Made by a program: the position numbers and the translations under genes
Assembly: GCA_013140605.1 (NCBI GenBank)
Contig: JABFSL010000018.1
Location: 17,340 to 81,339, forward strand
DNA from: Anaerolineales bacterium
GTDB lineage: Bacteria; Chloroflexota; Anaerolineae; Anaerolineales; Villigracilaceae
Direction of reading: 5' to 3'
Length of the DNA stretch: 64,000 nt
Shown: positions 16,366 through 22,619 of the stretch, piece by piece
How positions within the stretch are numbered: the first letter of the stretch is position 1
Layout of the letters: every line of letters begins with the position of its first letter
The notes under the pieces: model-generated
What the model saw: only the letters and a program-made list of their open reading frames with translations
The model's database searches: none
What the model was told of the DNA's origin: nothing

Positions 16366-17166
16366 ATGATAAATATTCAATCACTCACATTTAACTATCA
16401 ACACAATATTCCGTTATTCAGCGGATTCGATTTAAGCATCTCACGCGGTGAGACATGGTCGGTTCTCGGCCCGTCGGGCTGCGGAAAAACAACACTGCTT
16501 TATTTACTCGCAGGATTGCGTCAGCCAACATCGGGACAAATATCTATTGATAGTGAAGTCCTCACCCGTCCCCGCCCGCACAGCGGACTTATTCTTCAAG
16601 ATTACGGCTTGCTTCCGTGGTCAACCGTTTACGAAAATGTGGAGTTGGGAATCCGAGTCCGCGATTTTTATGGACCCGATGGAAAACACACGCCAGACAA
16701 TTATTTACCAAAGGATAATATCGACCACTGGCTGAGTAGATTGGGACTCAGTGAAGTAGTTGATAAATTCCCATCCCAAATCTCAGGCGGACAACGTCAA
16801 CGCACCGCAATTGCGCGCACACTTGCGCTCGAACCAGACCTGCTTTTGATGGATGAGCCTTTCTCATCACTTGATGCGATTACAAGGGAAGATTTGCAGA
16901 ACTTGACTCTCTCGCTTTGTGCGGAGCAAAATTTGACTCTGGTTATTGTCACACACGCTATTGAAGAAGCTGCCGCTTTGGGAAAAAAAATCCTTTTGCT
17001 AGATGCGGCGCCCAATCAAAATACTCGCGTTTTTGACAATCCCAACGCGGGGCAAAAAAATCATCGTGGAAGTCAGGCATATCACGATCTGTGTGATTTA
17101 CTGTGGAAGGAAATGCAAATTCCCTCACCCCAGCCCTCTCCCGAGGGGAGAGGGGGCACACAATGA
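16366..17166 (+). CDS. ABC transporter ATPase (SsuB/TauB/ThiZ type)
   Basis: The 266-residue nucleotide-binding domain has Walker A GPSGCGKTT (about 36-44), Q-loop LILQDYGLLPWSTV, signature SGGQRQRTAIAR, Walker B LLLMDEPFSSLD and the H-loop VTHAIEEA. The PW after the Q-loop is typical of the nitrate/sulfonate/taurine/riboflavin importer class. The last dozen residues (PSPQPSPEGRGGTQ) are encoded by a dispersed palindrome and are not part of the fold. The permease start overlaps its stop (ATGA). Confidence 0.9.
   Translation: MINIQSLTFNYQHNIPLFSGFDLSISRGETWSVLGPSGCGKTTLLYLLAGLRQPTSGQISIDSEVLTRPRPHSGLILQDYGLLPWSTVYENVELGIRVRDFYGPDGKHTPDNYLPKDNIDHWLSRLGLSEVVDKFPSQISGGQRQRTAIARTLALEPDLLLMDEPFSSLDAITREDLQNLTLSLCAEQNLTLVIVTHAIEEAAALGKKILLLDAAPNQNTRVFDNPNAGQKNHRGSQAYHDLCDLLWKEMQIPSPQPSPEGRGGTQ
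17122..17156 (+). repeat. Dispersed palindromic repeat at ABC ATPase 3' end
   Basis: Second copy of the element in cofD. Its GAGGGGG end lies 7 nt before the permease ATG and can serve as that gene's Shine-Dalgarno. Confidence 0.85.
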
Positions 17167-17903
17167 AACGGCGTGACGTATTACTCGCTGCCTTGGGGTT
17201 GGTCATCGTGTGGCAAATCACAGCGATGATCGTACATCGCCCTATTTTGCCTGCGCCGTGGGATGTATTCGTTGTCTTCTTCAAAGAGTTGGGCAACGGG
17301 CTATTGATTCATTTCAGCGTTAGCTTATGGCGAGTATTGGCTGGAATGCTCATTTCAGTATTGGTCGCCGCTCCTTTGGGATTGGCAATCGGCGGGTCGA
17401 AGACCATGAACCGATTCCTGTCCCCTATTATTTATTTGTTGTATCCGATTCCCAAAGTTGTTTTTGTGCCAGTGGTTTTATTGTTTCTTGGAATCGGTGA
17501 TACAGCCAAGATCACGCTTATCTTTTTGATTTTATTTTTCCAGATCGTCGTACTTGTCCGTGACCAAGCTGTTGGCATCCCGCCGCAATTGATTCAAAGC
17601 CTGCAAAGCCTCGGCGCTGGACGACGCGCATTGTTTCGATTTATATACCTGCCCGCGAGCTTGCCAGCCATCCTCACCGCGCTGAGACAGTCCATTGGAA
17701 CAGCAGTGGCAGTGTTATACATCTCCGAATTATTTGCAACAAAATATGGATTGGGATATTACATATATTATCAAGGCAGCACATTGTTCAATTATCCCGC
17801 CATGTATGCTGGCGTGGTGGCAATGAGTCTGCTCGGACTTGGCATGTACTTCGGCGTAGATTGGCTCGAACGCAAATGGTGTAAGTGGAAGTTTGTTTCC
17901 TAA
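17163..17903 (+). CDS. ABC transporter permease (SsuC/RibX type)
   Basis: The 246-residue inner-membrane permease has about six helices; the first is ALGLVIVWQITAMIV. The EAA-type coupling loop is at QSLQSLGAGRRALFRFIYLPASLPAI. The ATG at 17163 overlaps the ATPase stop as ATGA, and the ribosome site is formed by the inserted repeat. It works with the NMT1-type binding protein and ATPase as one importer. Confidence 0.88.
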   Translation: MKRRDVLLAALGLVIVWQITAMIVHRPILPAPWDVFVVFFKELGNGLLIHFSVSLWRVLAGMLISVLVAAPLGLAIGGSKTMNRFLSPIIYLLYPIPKVVFVPVVLLFLGIGDTAKITLIFLILFFQIVVLVRDQAVGIPPQLIQSLQSLGAGRRALFRFIYLPASLPAILTALRQSIGTAVAVLYISELFATKYGLGYYIYYQGSTLFNYPAMYAGVVAMSLLGLGMYFGVDWLERKWCKWKFVS

Positions 17904-17911
17904 CGCATCTG

Positions 17912-18058
17912 TTGGTCGAGTAGGCGTGTTCGTCCGCCGTATCGAGACCACCATGTCACATAAAATCCTGTGGTCTCGATACGCCCTCACCCGCACTGCA
18001 CCAAACGCAGTGCGGCGCAAGTGTCGCAAAAAAACGCTCAGGGCTACTCGACCACCAA
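17912..18058 (+). repeat. Long dispersed repeat between permease and menA
   Basis: Begins TTGGTCGAGTAGG and ends CTACTCGACCACCA with internal inverted segments (GAGACCACC versus GTGGTCTCG). It fills the whole gap between two convergent genes, so no separate terminator is seen. Confidence 0.8.
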
Positions 18059-18062
18059 GTGT

Positions 18063-18950
18063 TTACGAAACCAACATCCCCACCCAAAACAAAAGGCTAT
18101 ACAACAATGCGGTCTGACCAGTCCCAGCAAGCGCGGCATTCAGCGGACGACCTTTTTGCGTGAACACTATTCTCAATGTTTTGATCGCAACCGGCAAAGA
18201 GAGCCATGCAAGCAAAGAAGCAACAGGGACAAATTTCAAAATCACCAGGACAGGCAAAAGCAAATATGCAATCTCCATGCACAGAACATATTCTGTCTTT
18301 GTAGCTTTTTCGCCGAGGCGAACTGCTAATGTATGCTTGCCCGCCTTGCGGTCATTTTCAAGATCACGCAAATTATTCACAACCAAAATTGCAGTGATGA
18401 TCAATCCGATTGGCACAGACATCCACCACGCGGCGGCGCTGACAGAACCGACTTGCACATAATAAGTTCCCGCAACGGCAGCGAGGCCGAAGAAGATAAA
18501 CACAAACAAATCACCAAGTCCATAATAGCCAAGCGGGAATGGCCCGCCGGTATAGGCTATCGCTGAGACAATGGCCGCGATGCCGATCCAGACCACGGTC
18601 CAGCCGCGAAGCGATGCGAGGTAGAGTCCGCACAAAGCCGCTAGAAAAAAAATGATCCACATGCCGCGCTTGACCTGCGCAGGCGTAAGCAATCCAGCCT
18701 GAGTCACACGCAACGGGCCTTGTCTCTCGGCGGTATCCGCGCCGCGTTCGAAATCAAAAACATCGTTGGCAACATTACTGCCAATTTGTAAAAGCAAGGC
18801 TACAAACAATGCCGCGAGTGCTGGCAAAAAATTGAACGAGCCATCGCGCCATGCCAGCGCGCTTCCCATCACCACTCCTGAAGCTGCCGCAGGCAAAGTG
18901 CGCGGACGGATCGCGAGCCACCATATTTGTAATAAGTTTTGTTTTCCCAT
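18063..18950 (-). CDS. menA: 1,4-dihydroxy-2-naphthoate polyprenyltransferase
   Basis: This 295-residue UbiA-superfamily membrane protein prenylates DHNA to demethylmenaquinone. The first aspartate motif is NDVFDFERGADT and the second is NNLRDLENDRKAGKHTLAVRLG; eight or nine hydrophobic helices are visible. The frame extends 57 codons further upstream, but MGKQNLLQIWWLAIRPRTLP is the natural N-terminus and a TATACT box stands 8 nt before this ATG. It diverges from menG, the next enzyme of the pathway, which confirms the assignment. Confidence 0.9.
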   Translation of the reverse strand: MGKQNLLQIWWLAIRPRTLPAAASGVVMGSALAWRDGSFNFLPALAALFVALLLQIGSNVANDVFDFERGADTAERQGPLRVTQAGLLTPAQVKRGMWIIFFLAALCGLYLASLRGWTVVWIGIAAIVSAIAYTGGPFPLGYYGLGDLFVFIFFGLAAVAGTYYVQVGSVSAAAWWMSVPIGLIITAILVVNNLRDLENDRKAGKHTLAVRLGEKATKTEYVLCMEIAYLLLPVLVILKFVPVASLLAWLSLPVAIKTLRIVFTQKGRPLNAALAGTGQTALLYSLLFWVGMLVS

Positions 18951-18995
18951 AGCCGCGCAGTATAACGAACTTTCAGCGTTTATAATAGGCCAACT
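18951..18995. promoter_or_regulatory. Divergent menA/menG promoter region with two leaderless -10 boxes
   Basis: The 45-bp intergenic region carries TATACT on the minus strand (18959-18964, 8 nt before menA ATG) and TATAAT on the plus strand (18981-18986, 9 nt before menG ATG). Neither gene has a Shine-Dalgarno, so both transcripts are predicted to be leaderless. Confidence 0.6.
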
Positions 18996-19688
18996 ATGAC
19001 CAATCTCACGGGAACGGAACGTTCCAAATACGTACAATCCATGTTCACAAAAATAGCGCATCGCTATGATTTGATGAATCGACTCATGACCGGCGGACAG
19101 GATATCCGATGGCGAAAGCAAGTGATAAAGCTTGCGCGATTAACACCCAACGCATCATTACTTGACCTGGGAACTGGTACCGGTGATTTGGCACGTGAGG
19201 CCCTTTCGCAGGAGCCGCAGGCCAAAGTCACGGCCGCAGATTTTACGATCGAGATGATGAGGGTTGGAAACAAAAATGGAAATTTGGAATGGTCGGCGGC
19301 AGACGCATTAAACCTGCCATTCAAATCTGAAATATTCGACGCAGTTGTTTCGGGGTTCCTGATGCGAAACGTGACCGATGTTCAGCAGTCCTTGAAGGAA
19401 CAATATCGCACGCTCAAGCCCGGCGGACGGATCGTGATCCTTGATACCACACGCCCAAAGAAAAACATCCTCTCGCCGTTTATTTGGCTTCACATGCACT
19501 TCATCATCCCCACTGTCGGCGGATTACTCTCCGGCGAGCGCGATGCCTATAATTATTTACCCGACACCACCGAGAATTTCCTCACCGCAGAACAACTCGC
19601 CGCGCGCATGATCGCTGTGGGATTCAGGAAGGTGGATTTCAAACGTTTGATGTTTGGGACAATTGGGATGCATTGGGGAGAAAAATAA
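18996..19688 (+). CDS. menG: Demethylmenaquinone methyltransferase
   Basis: This 230-residue SAM-dependent methyltransferase makes the final step of menaquinone synthesis. It has the UbiE/MenG N-terminal signature YVQSMFTKIAHRYDLMNRLMTGGQDIRWRK, SAM motif I LLDLGTGTGDLA, and the C-terminal GERDAYNYLPDTTENFLTAEQL segment specific to the family. Predicted to be leaderless from TATAAT at 18981. Paired head-to-head with menA. Confidence 0.92.
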   Translation: MTNLTGTERSKYVQSMFTKIAHRYDLMNRLMTGGQDIRWRKQVIKLARLTPNASLLDLGTGTGDLAREALSQEPQAKVTAADFTIEMMRVGNKNGNLEWSAADALNLPFKSEIFDAVVSGFLMRNVTDVQQSLKEQYRTLKPGGRIVILDTTRPKKNILSPFIWLHMHFIIPTVGGLLSGERDAYNYLPDTTENFLTAEQLAARMIAVGFRKVDFKRLMFGTIGMHWGEK

Positions 19689-19696
19689 TTAAGCAT

Positions 19697-19751
19697 GGAG
19701 CGCGGACTTTTCAGTCCGCTCGCAGAATAAGCAGACTGAAGTCCGCGCTCC
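19697..19751. repeat. Dispersed palindromic repeat (GGAGCGCGGACTT type)
   Basis: Inverted arms begin GGAGCGCGGACTT and end AAGTCCGCGCTCC, each with an inner hairpin. It fills the gap between convergent menG and the hydroxyacid dehydrogenase gene, reaches that gene's stop codon, and probably acts as the terminator. Confidence 0.85.
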
Positions 19752-20713
19752 TATTTATATACTTCCATATTCACACAATTCGGCAAGCGCTCACCCTTCA
19801 AGCCTGCGATCAAATTCTCCGCCGCAAGCAGGGACATCATATCCCGTGTGTGTTGACTGGCACTGCCAAGATGCGGGACGATGAGACAATTTTCCAATTC
19901 AAGCAACGGATTATCTATTGGCAATGGCTCAGGGTCGGTGACATCCAACGCGGCGGCAAAAATCTTTTTGGCTTTCAACCTTTCGTATAAGGCAACCTGA
20001 TCTACCACCCCGCCGCGCGAAGTATTTACCAAAATTGAATTCGGTTTCATCTTCGCCAGAAAATCCGCGTTGACCATGTGTCTTGTCTTTTCGGTCAGCG
20101 GCACATGGACTGAGACAAAATCCGATTCGCGCAACAACGTATCAAGGTCAACGGGCTGCGCGCCATACGCAGGTTGCGAGGTTGGATCGTAATAGATCAC
20201 ACGCATGTCAAATCCTTGGGCACGTTTTGCCACGGCCTGACCAATTCTCCCGAACCCGACAATTCCCAGTGTTGCGCCAACAAAATCTGCGCCAAGCAGT
20301 AGTTTTGGATTCCATGTTTTCCAATTCCCAGAGCGGACATACTTCTCCCCTTCCACCACTCGCCGCGCAGATGCGAATAATAGGGCGAAGGCCATGTCGG
20401 CTGTGGCATCGGTCAAAACGCCGGGTGTGTTGCCGACTGGAATTCCACGCGCGGTGGCGGCGGCCACGTCAATATGATCCACACCAACGGACATGCTGCT
20501 GATGACCTTTAGTTGAGGGCTAGCCGCATCCATGAGTTCGGCGTCAATTTTTTCGGTGAGCAAACAGAGCAGTCCATCCACGCTGCGTACGCGTTGAAGT
20601 AGTTCATCGCGCGAAGGCGGCATATCGGCAGACCAAATGTCACAGGTTGGAAAATGTTCCTTGACCAGAACCAGCCCACGGTCAGGAATGATGCGGGTGA
20701 TAAATATTTTCAT
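19751..20713 (-). CDS. D-2-hydroxyacid dehydrogenase (glyoxylate/hydroxypyruvate reductase type)
   Basis: This 320-residue NAD(P)-dependent dehydrogenase has the Rossmann loop ATLGIVGFGRIGQAVAKRA, the substrate-binding SMSVGVDHID, the catalytic Arg in NTSRGGVVDQ, Glu in DVTDPEPLP, and the catalytic His in VPHLGSAS. The closest named group is glycerate dehydrogenase/glyoxylate-hydroxypyruvate reductase. The frame opens 13 codons further upstream, but MKIFITRIIPDRG at 20713 is the natural start, 6 nt from a TATACT box. It diverges from the hotdog thioesterase gene with only 21 bp between. Confidence 0.88.
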   Translation of the reverse strand: MKIFITRIIPDRGLVLVKEHFPTCDIWSADMPPSRDELLQRVRSVDGLLCLLTEKIDAELMDAASPQLKVISSMSVGVDHIDVAAATARGIPVGNTPGVLTDATADMAFALLFASARRVVEGEKYVRSGNWKTWNPKLLLGADFVGATLGIVGFGRIGQAVAKRAQGFDMRVIYYDPTSQPAYGAQPVDLDTLLRESDFVSVHVPLTEKTRHMVNADFLAKMKPNSILVNTSRGGVVDQVALYERLKAKKIFAAALDVTDPEPLPIDNPLLELENCLIVPHLGSASQHTRDMMSLLAAENLIAGLKGERLPNCVNMEVYK

Positions 20714-20734
20714 GGCCGGAGTATAATCCCGCGC
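20714..20734. promoter_or_regulatory. 21-bp bidirectional leaderless promoter with overlapping -10 boxes
   Basis: AGTATAAT at 20720-20727 reads TATAAT on the plus strand (7 nt before ATG 20735) and TATACT on the minus strand (6 nt before ATG 20713). One 8-bp sequence apparently serves both genes, and there is no room for a Shine-Dalgarno on either side. Confidence 0.6.
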
Positions 20735-21205
20735 ATGTCCAAAATCAAACAACCCAACTCACGTCACTGTTTTATTTGCGGATTGGAAAATCCGATCGGC
20801 TTGCATTTGCATATTTATGAAACTGAACCGGGCGTTGTTGAAACTGCATATACCGCGCCCGATCACTTTCAAGGGTATCCCGGGGTTTTGCACGGCGGGA
20901 TCGTCGCAGCTATTCTTGATGAAGTCAGCGGACGCGCACACATGGGCGATGCTGACTCGCCGCGATTTATGTTCACGGGAAAACTCGAAGTAAAGTATCG
21001 CAAGAATGTGCCGATCGGACAGCCATTGAAGATCGTCGGCAAGGCGGGCAGGGATCGCAAAAAATTCGTCGAGGCATGGGCGGGTATCTACGATGAAAGC
21101 GGCGAACTGCTTGCCGAGGCAAATGCGATTCACATCAACGTGCCGCAGGAACAGTTTGATATGTCGAAGCTGGATGAATTAGGCTGGAAAGTTTATCCTG
21201 ATTGA
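20735..21205 (+). CDS. Hotdog-fold thioesterase (PaaI/YbgC-like)
   Basis: This 156-residue protein starts HCFICGLENPIGLHLHIY, a PaaI-type N-terminus, and has the active-site helix GYPGVLHGGIVAAILDEVSGRA followed by KLEVKYRKNVPIGQPL, a standard hotdog domain. Such enzymes hydrolyse acyl-CoA or related thioesters; the substrate is unknown. The longer upstream frame is rejected because the TATAAT box at 20722 would lie inside it. The next gene follows 2 nt downstream. Confidence 0.82.
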   Translation: MSKIKQPNSRHCFICGLENPIGLHLHIYETEPGVVETAYTAPDHFQGYPGVLHGGIVAAILDEVSGRAHMGDADSPRFMFTGKLEVKYRKNVPIGQPLKIVGKAGRDRKKFVEAWAGIYDESGELLAEANAIHINVPQEQFDMSKLDELGWKVYPD

Positions 21206-21207
21206 AG

Positions 21208-21981
21208 ATGAAAGAAATCATCCTTGCACAACTAAACGAAATCGAAAAGAATCACGATGTAGTCATTCTGTATGCGTGTGAAAGCGGAAGCCGCGCCTGG
21301 GGATTCCCTTCGGCGGACAGTGATTACGATGTGCGCTTTATTTATCTGCGTCCTATAAAGTGGTATCTCTCGGTGGAAGAAAAGCGGGATGTGATCGAAG
21401 TTCCCATCAACGATCAACTGGATATCAACGGCTGGGATTTGAAAAAAGCACTGCAACTGTTTCGCAAGTCAAATCCGCCATTGATGGAATGGCTAGGTTC
21501 GCCAGTGGTTTATTTGGATAAATATTCCATTCGATCCCGCTTGCGCGAACTGGGAAAGAATTATTATTCGCCTTTGACTTGTTTCCATCATTATCTTGGC
21601 ACAGCCCGCAATCACTATCGCGAAGCCACTCAAGGTGAAGACATTAAATTAAAGTCTTATTTTTATACTCTGCGGACGCTATTAGCCGCTCAATGGATCG
21701 AAGCTGGACACGGCATAATCCCAACCGAATTTGAATATCTGCTTGAACGAATGATTACGTCATCTGTTCTCAAAGCGGAGATTCAGGAATTGCTTGTGTT
21801 CAAAAAAACTGGCGCAGAGAAAGATAACAAACCGCACATCCCAATCATTAGTGAATATATCGAAGCAGAATTGGCGCGGCTTGAAAATAGTCAGGTTTCC
21901 CTCGAAAACAAAATAGCGCCATACGAAACCCTCGACAGTTTTTTCCAAAACACGCTTGCCGAAGTTTGGGGAAACGCGTAG
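21208..21981 (+). CDS. Nucleotidyltransferase of the RlaP/YcgL type
   Basis: The 257-residue predicted nucleotidyltransferase has the beta-polymerase-type core ACESGSRAWGFPSADSDYDVRFIYL (G-S then D-x-D) near residues 22-47, and a helical C-terminal half with GTARNHYREATQGEDIKLKSYFYTLRTLLAA, typical of the DUF294/RlaP group. Function in the family is poorly known (nucleotide or RNA ligase partner). ATG 21208 is chosen over a TTG six bases upstream that overlaps the previous stop. It shares the transcript of the thioesterase. Confidence 0.78.
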   Translation: MKEIILAQLNEIEKNHDVVILYACESGSRAWGFPSADSDYDVRFIYLRPIKWYLSVEEKRDVIEVPINDQLDINGWDLKKALQLFRKSNPPLMEWLGSPVVYLDKYSIRSRLRELGKNYYSPLTCFHHYLGTARNHYREATQGEDIKLKSYFYTLRTLLAAQWIEAGHGIIPTEFEYLLERMITSSVLKAEIQELLVFKKTGAEKDNKPHIPIISEYIEAELARLENSQVSLENKIAPYETLDSFFQNTLAEVWGNA

Positions 21982-21991
21982 GGGATTTTTC

Positions 21992-22021
21992 CCTGTTACC
22001 TTTTGACCGCCTCCTGTAACC
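21992..22021 (+). repeat. Direct repeat CCTGTWACC with 21-bp period upstream of ECF sigma gene
   Basis: CCTGTTACC (21992-22000) and CCTGTAACC (22013-22021) are spaced exactly two helical turns. They may be binding sites or -35-like elements for the ECF sigma factor or a regulator. Confidence 0.45.
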
Positions 22022-22037
22022 TATTAACGACAGGAGG
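22010..22037 (+). promoter_or_regulatory. Hairpin that sequesters the ECF sigma ribosome-binding site
   Basis: CCTCCTGT (22010-22017) pairs perfectly with ACAGGAGG (22030-22037) over a 12-nt loop. The right arm contains the complete AGGAGG Shine-Dalgarno of the sigma gene starting at 22041. Translation would require melting or rearrangement of this stem. Confidence 0.55.
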
Positions 22038-22040
22038 TCT

Positions 22041-22619
22041 ATGATCACAATCATGACTGAACAAACACAAAGTACGCCCGCCGACGAAACAAGCCTTGCG
22101 CGTGAGGCCTCAGTGAATGCGGATGCTTTCGCCGAGTTGTATCGCCGCCATGTGACACGCGTCTATCGCTACCACGCGGCGCACACGGGCAACGTGAAAG
22201 ATGCCGAAGACCTCACTTCGCAAACTTTCATGGCCGCGCTGGAGGGCATCCGCTCGTTTCGCGGGGATGCACCTTTCGCGGCGTGGTTGATGGGAATCGC
22301 CTCAAAGAAACGATTCCTCTTCTTTCGCGGACGCAGGCCCGAGGTCCCGATAGAGGCGGCGCTTCAAATCCCCAGCCCGGGCCTGCCGACTGATAAAGCG
22401 GCATTTTCCCGTCTGCGAATCGAATCCATATCCCGCGCCCTGAAGCAAATCAGCGCCGACAGAGCCGAGGCATTGATCTTGAGATTCTTCGGCGAGTTAA
22501 GTATGGCTGAAACTGGACGCGTCCTTAATAAAAGCGAGGCGGCTGTAAAAATGCTGATCGCACGCGGATTACAGGATCTGCGCGAACGAACCTCACTTGC
22601 GCTGGAGGTGGAGAAATGA
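22041..22619 (+). CDS. ECF-type RNA polymerase sigma factor
   Basis: The 192-residue sigma factor has region 2 (AFAELYRRHVTRVYRYHAAHTGNVKDAEDLTSQTFMAAL, with DAEDLT motif) and region 4 (ISADRAEALILRFFGELSMAETGRVLNKSEAAVKMLIARGLQDLRE). The gene overlaps its large membrane partner by ATGA, the usual sigma/anti-sigma arrangement. The start is ambiguous: the Shine-Dalgarno lies 3 nt before ATG 22041 and 15 nt before ATG 22053. The upstream leader carries a 21-bp direct repeat and a hairpin that hides the ribosome site, so both transcriptional and translational control are plausible. Confidence 0.9.
   Translation: MITIMTEQTQSTPADETSLAREASVNADAFAELYRRHVTRVYRYHAAHTGNVKDAEDLTSQTFMAALEGIRSFRGDAPFAAWLMGIASKKRFLFFRGRRPEVPIEAALQIPSPGLPTDKAAFSRLRIESISRALKQISADRAEALILRFFGELSMAETGRVLNKSEAAVKMLIARGLQDLRERTSLALEVEK

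Noticed and set aside
18951..19121. 57-codon N-terminal extension of menA
   Set aside because: It overlaps menG and the divergent promoter; the conserved N-terminus is at 18950.
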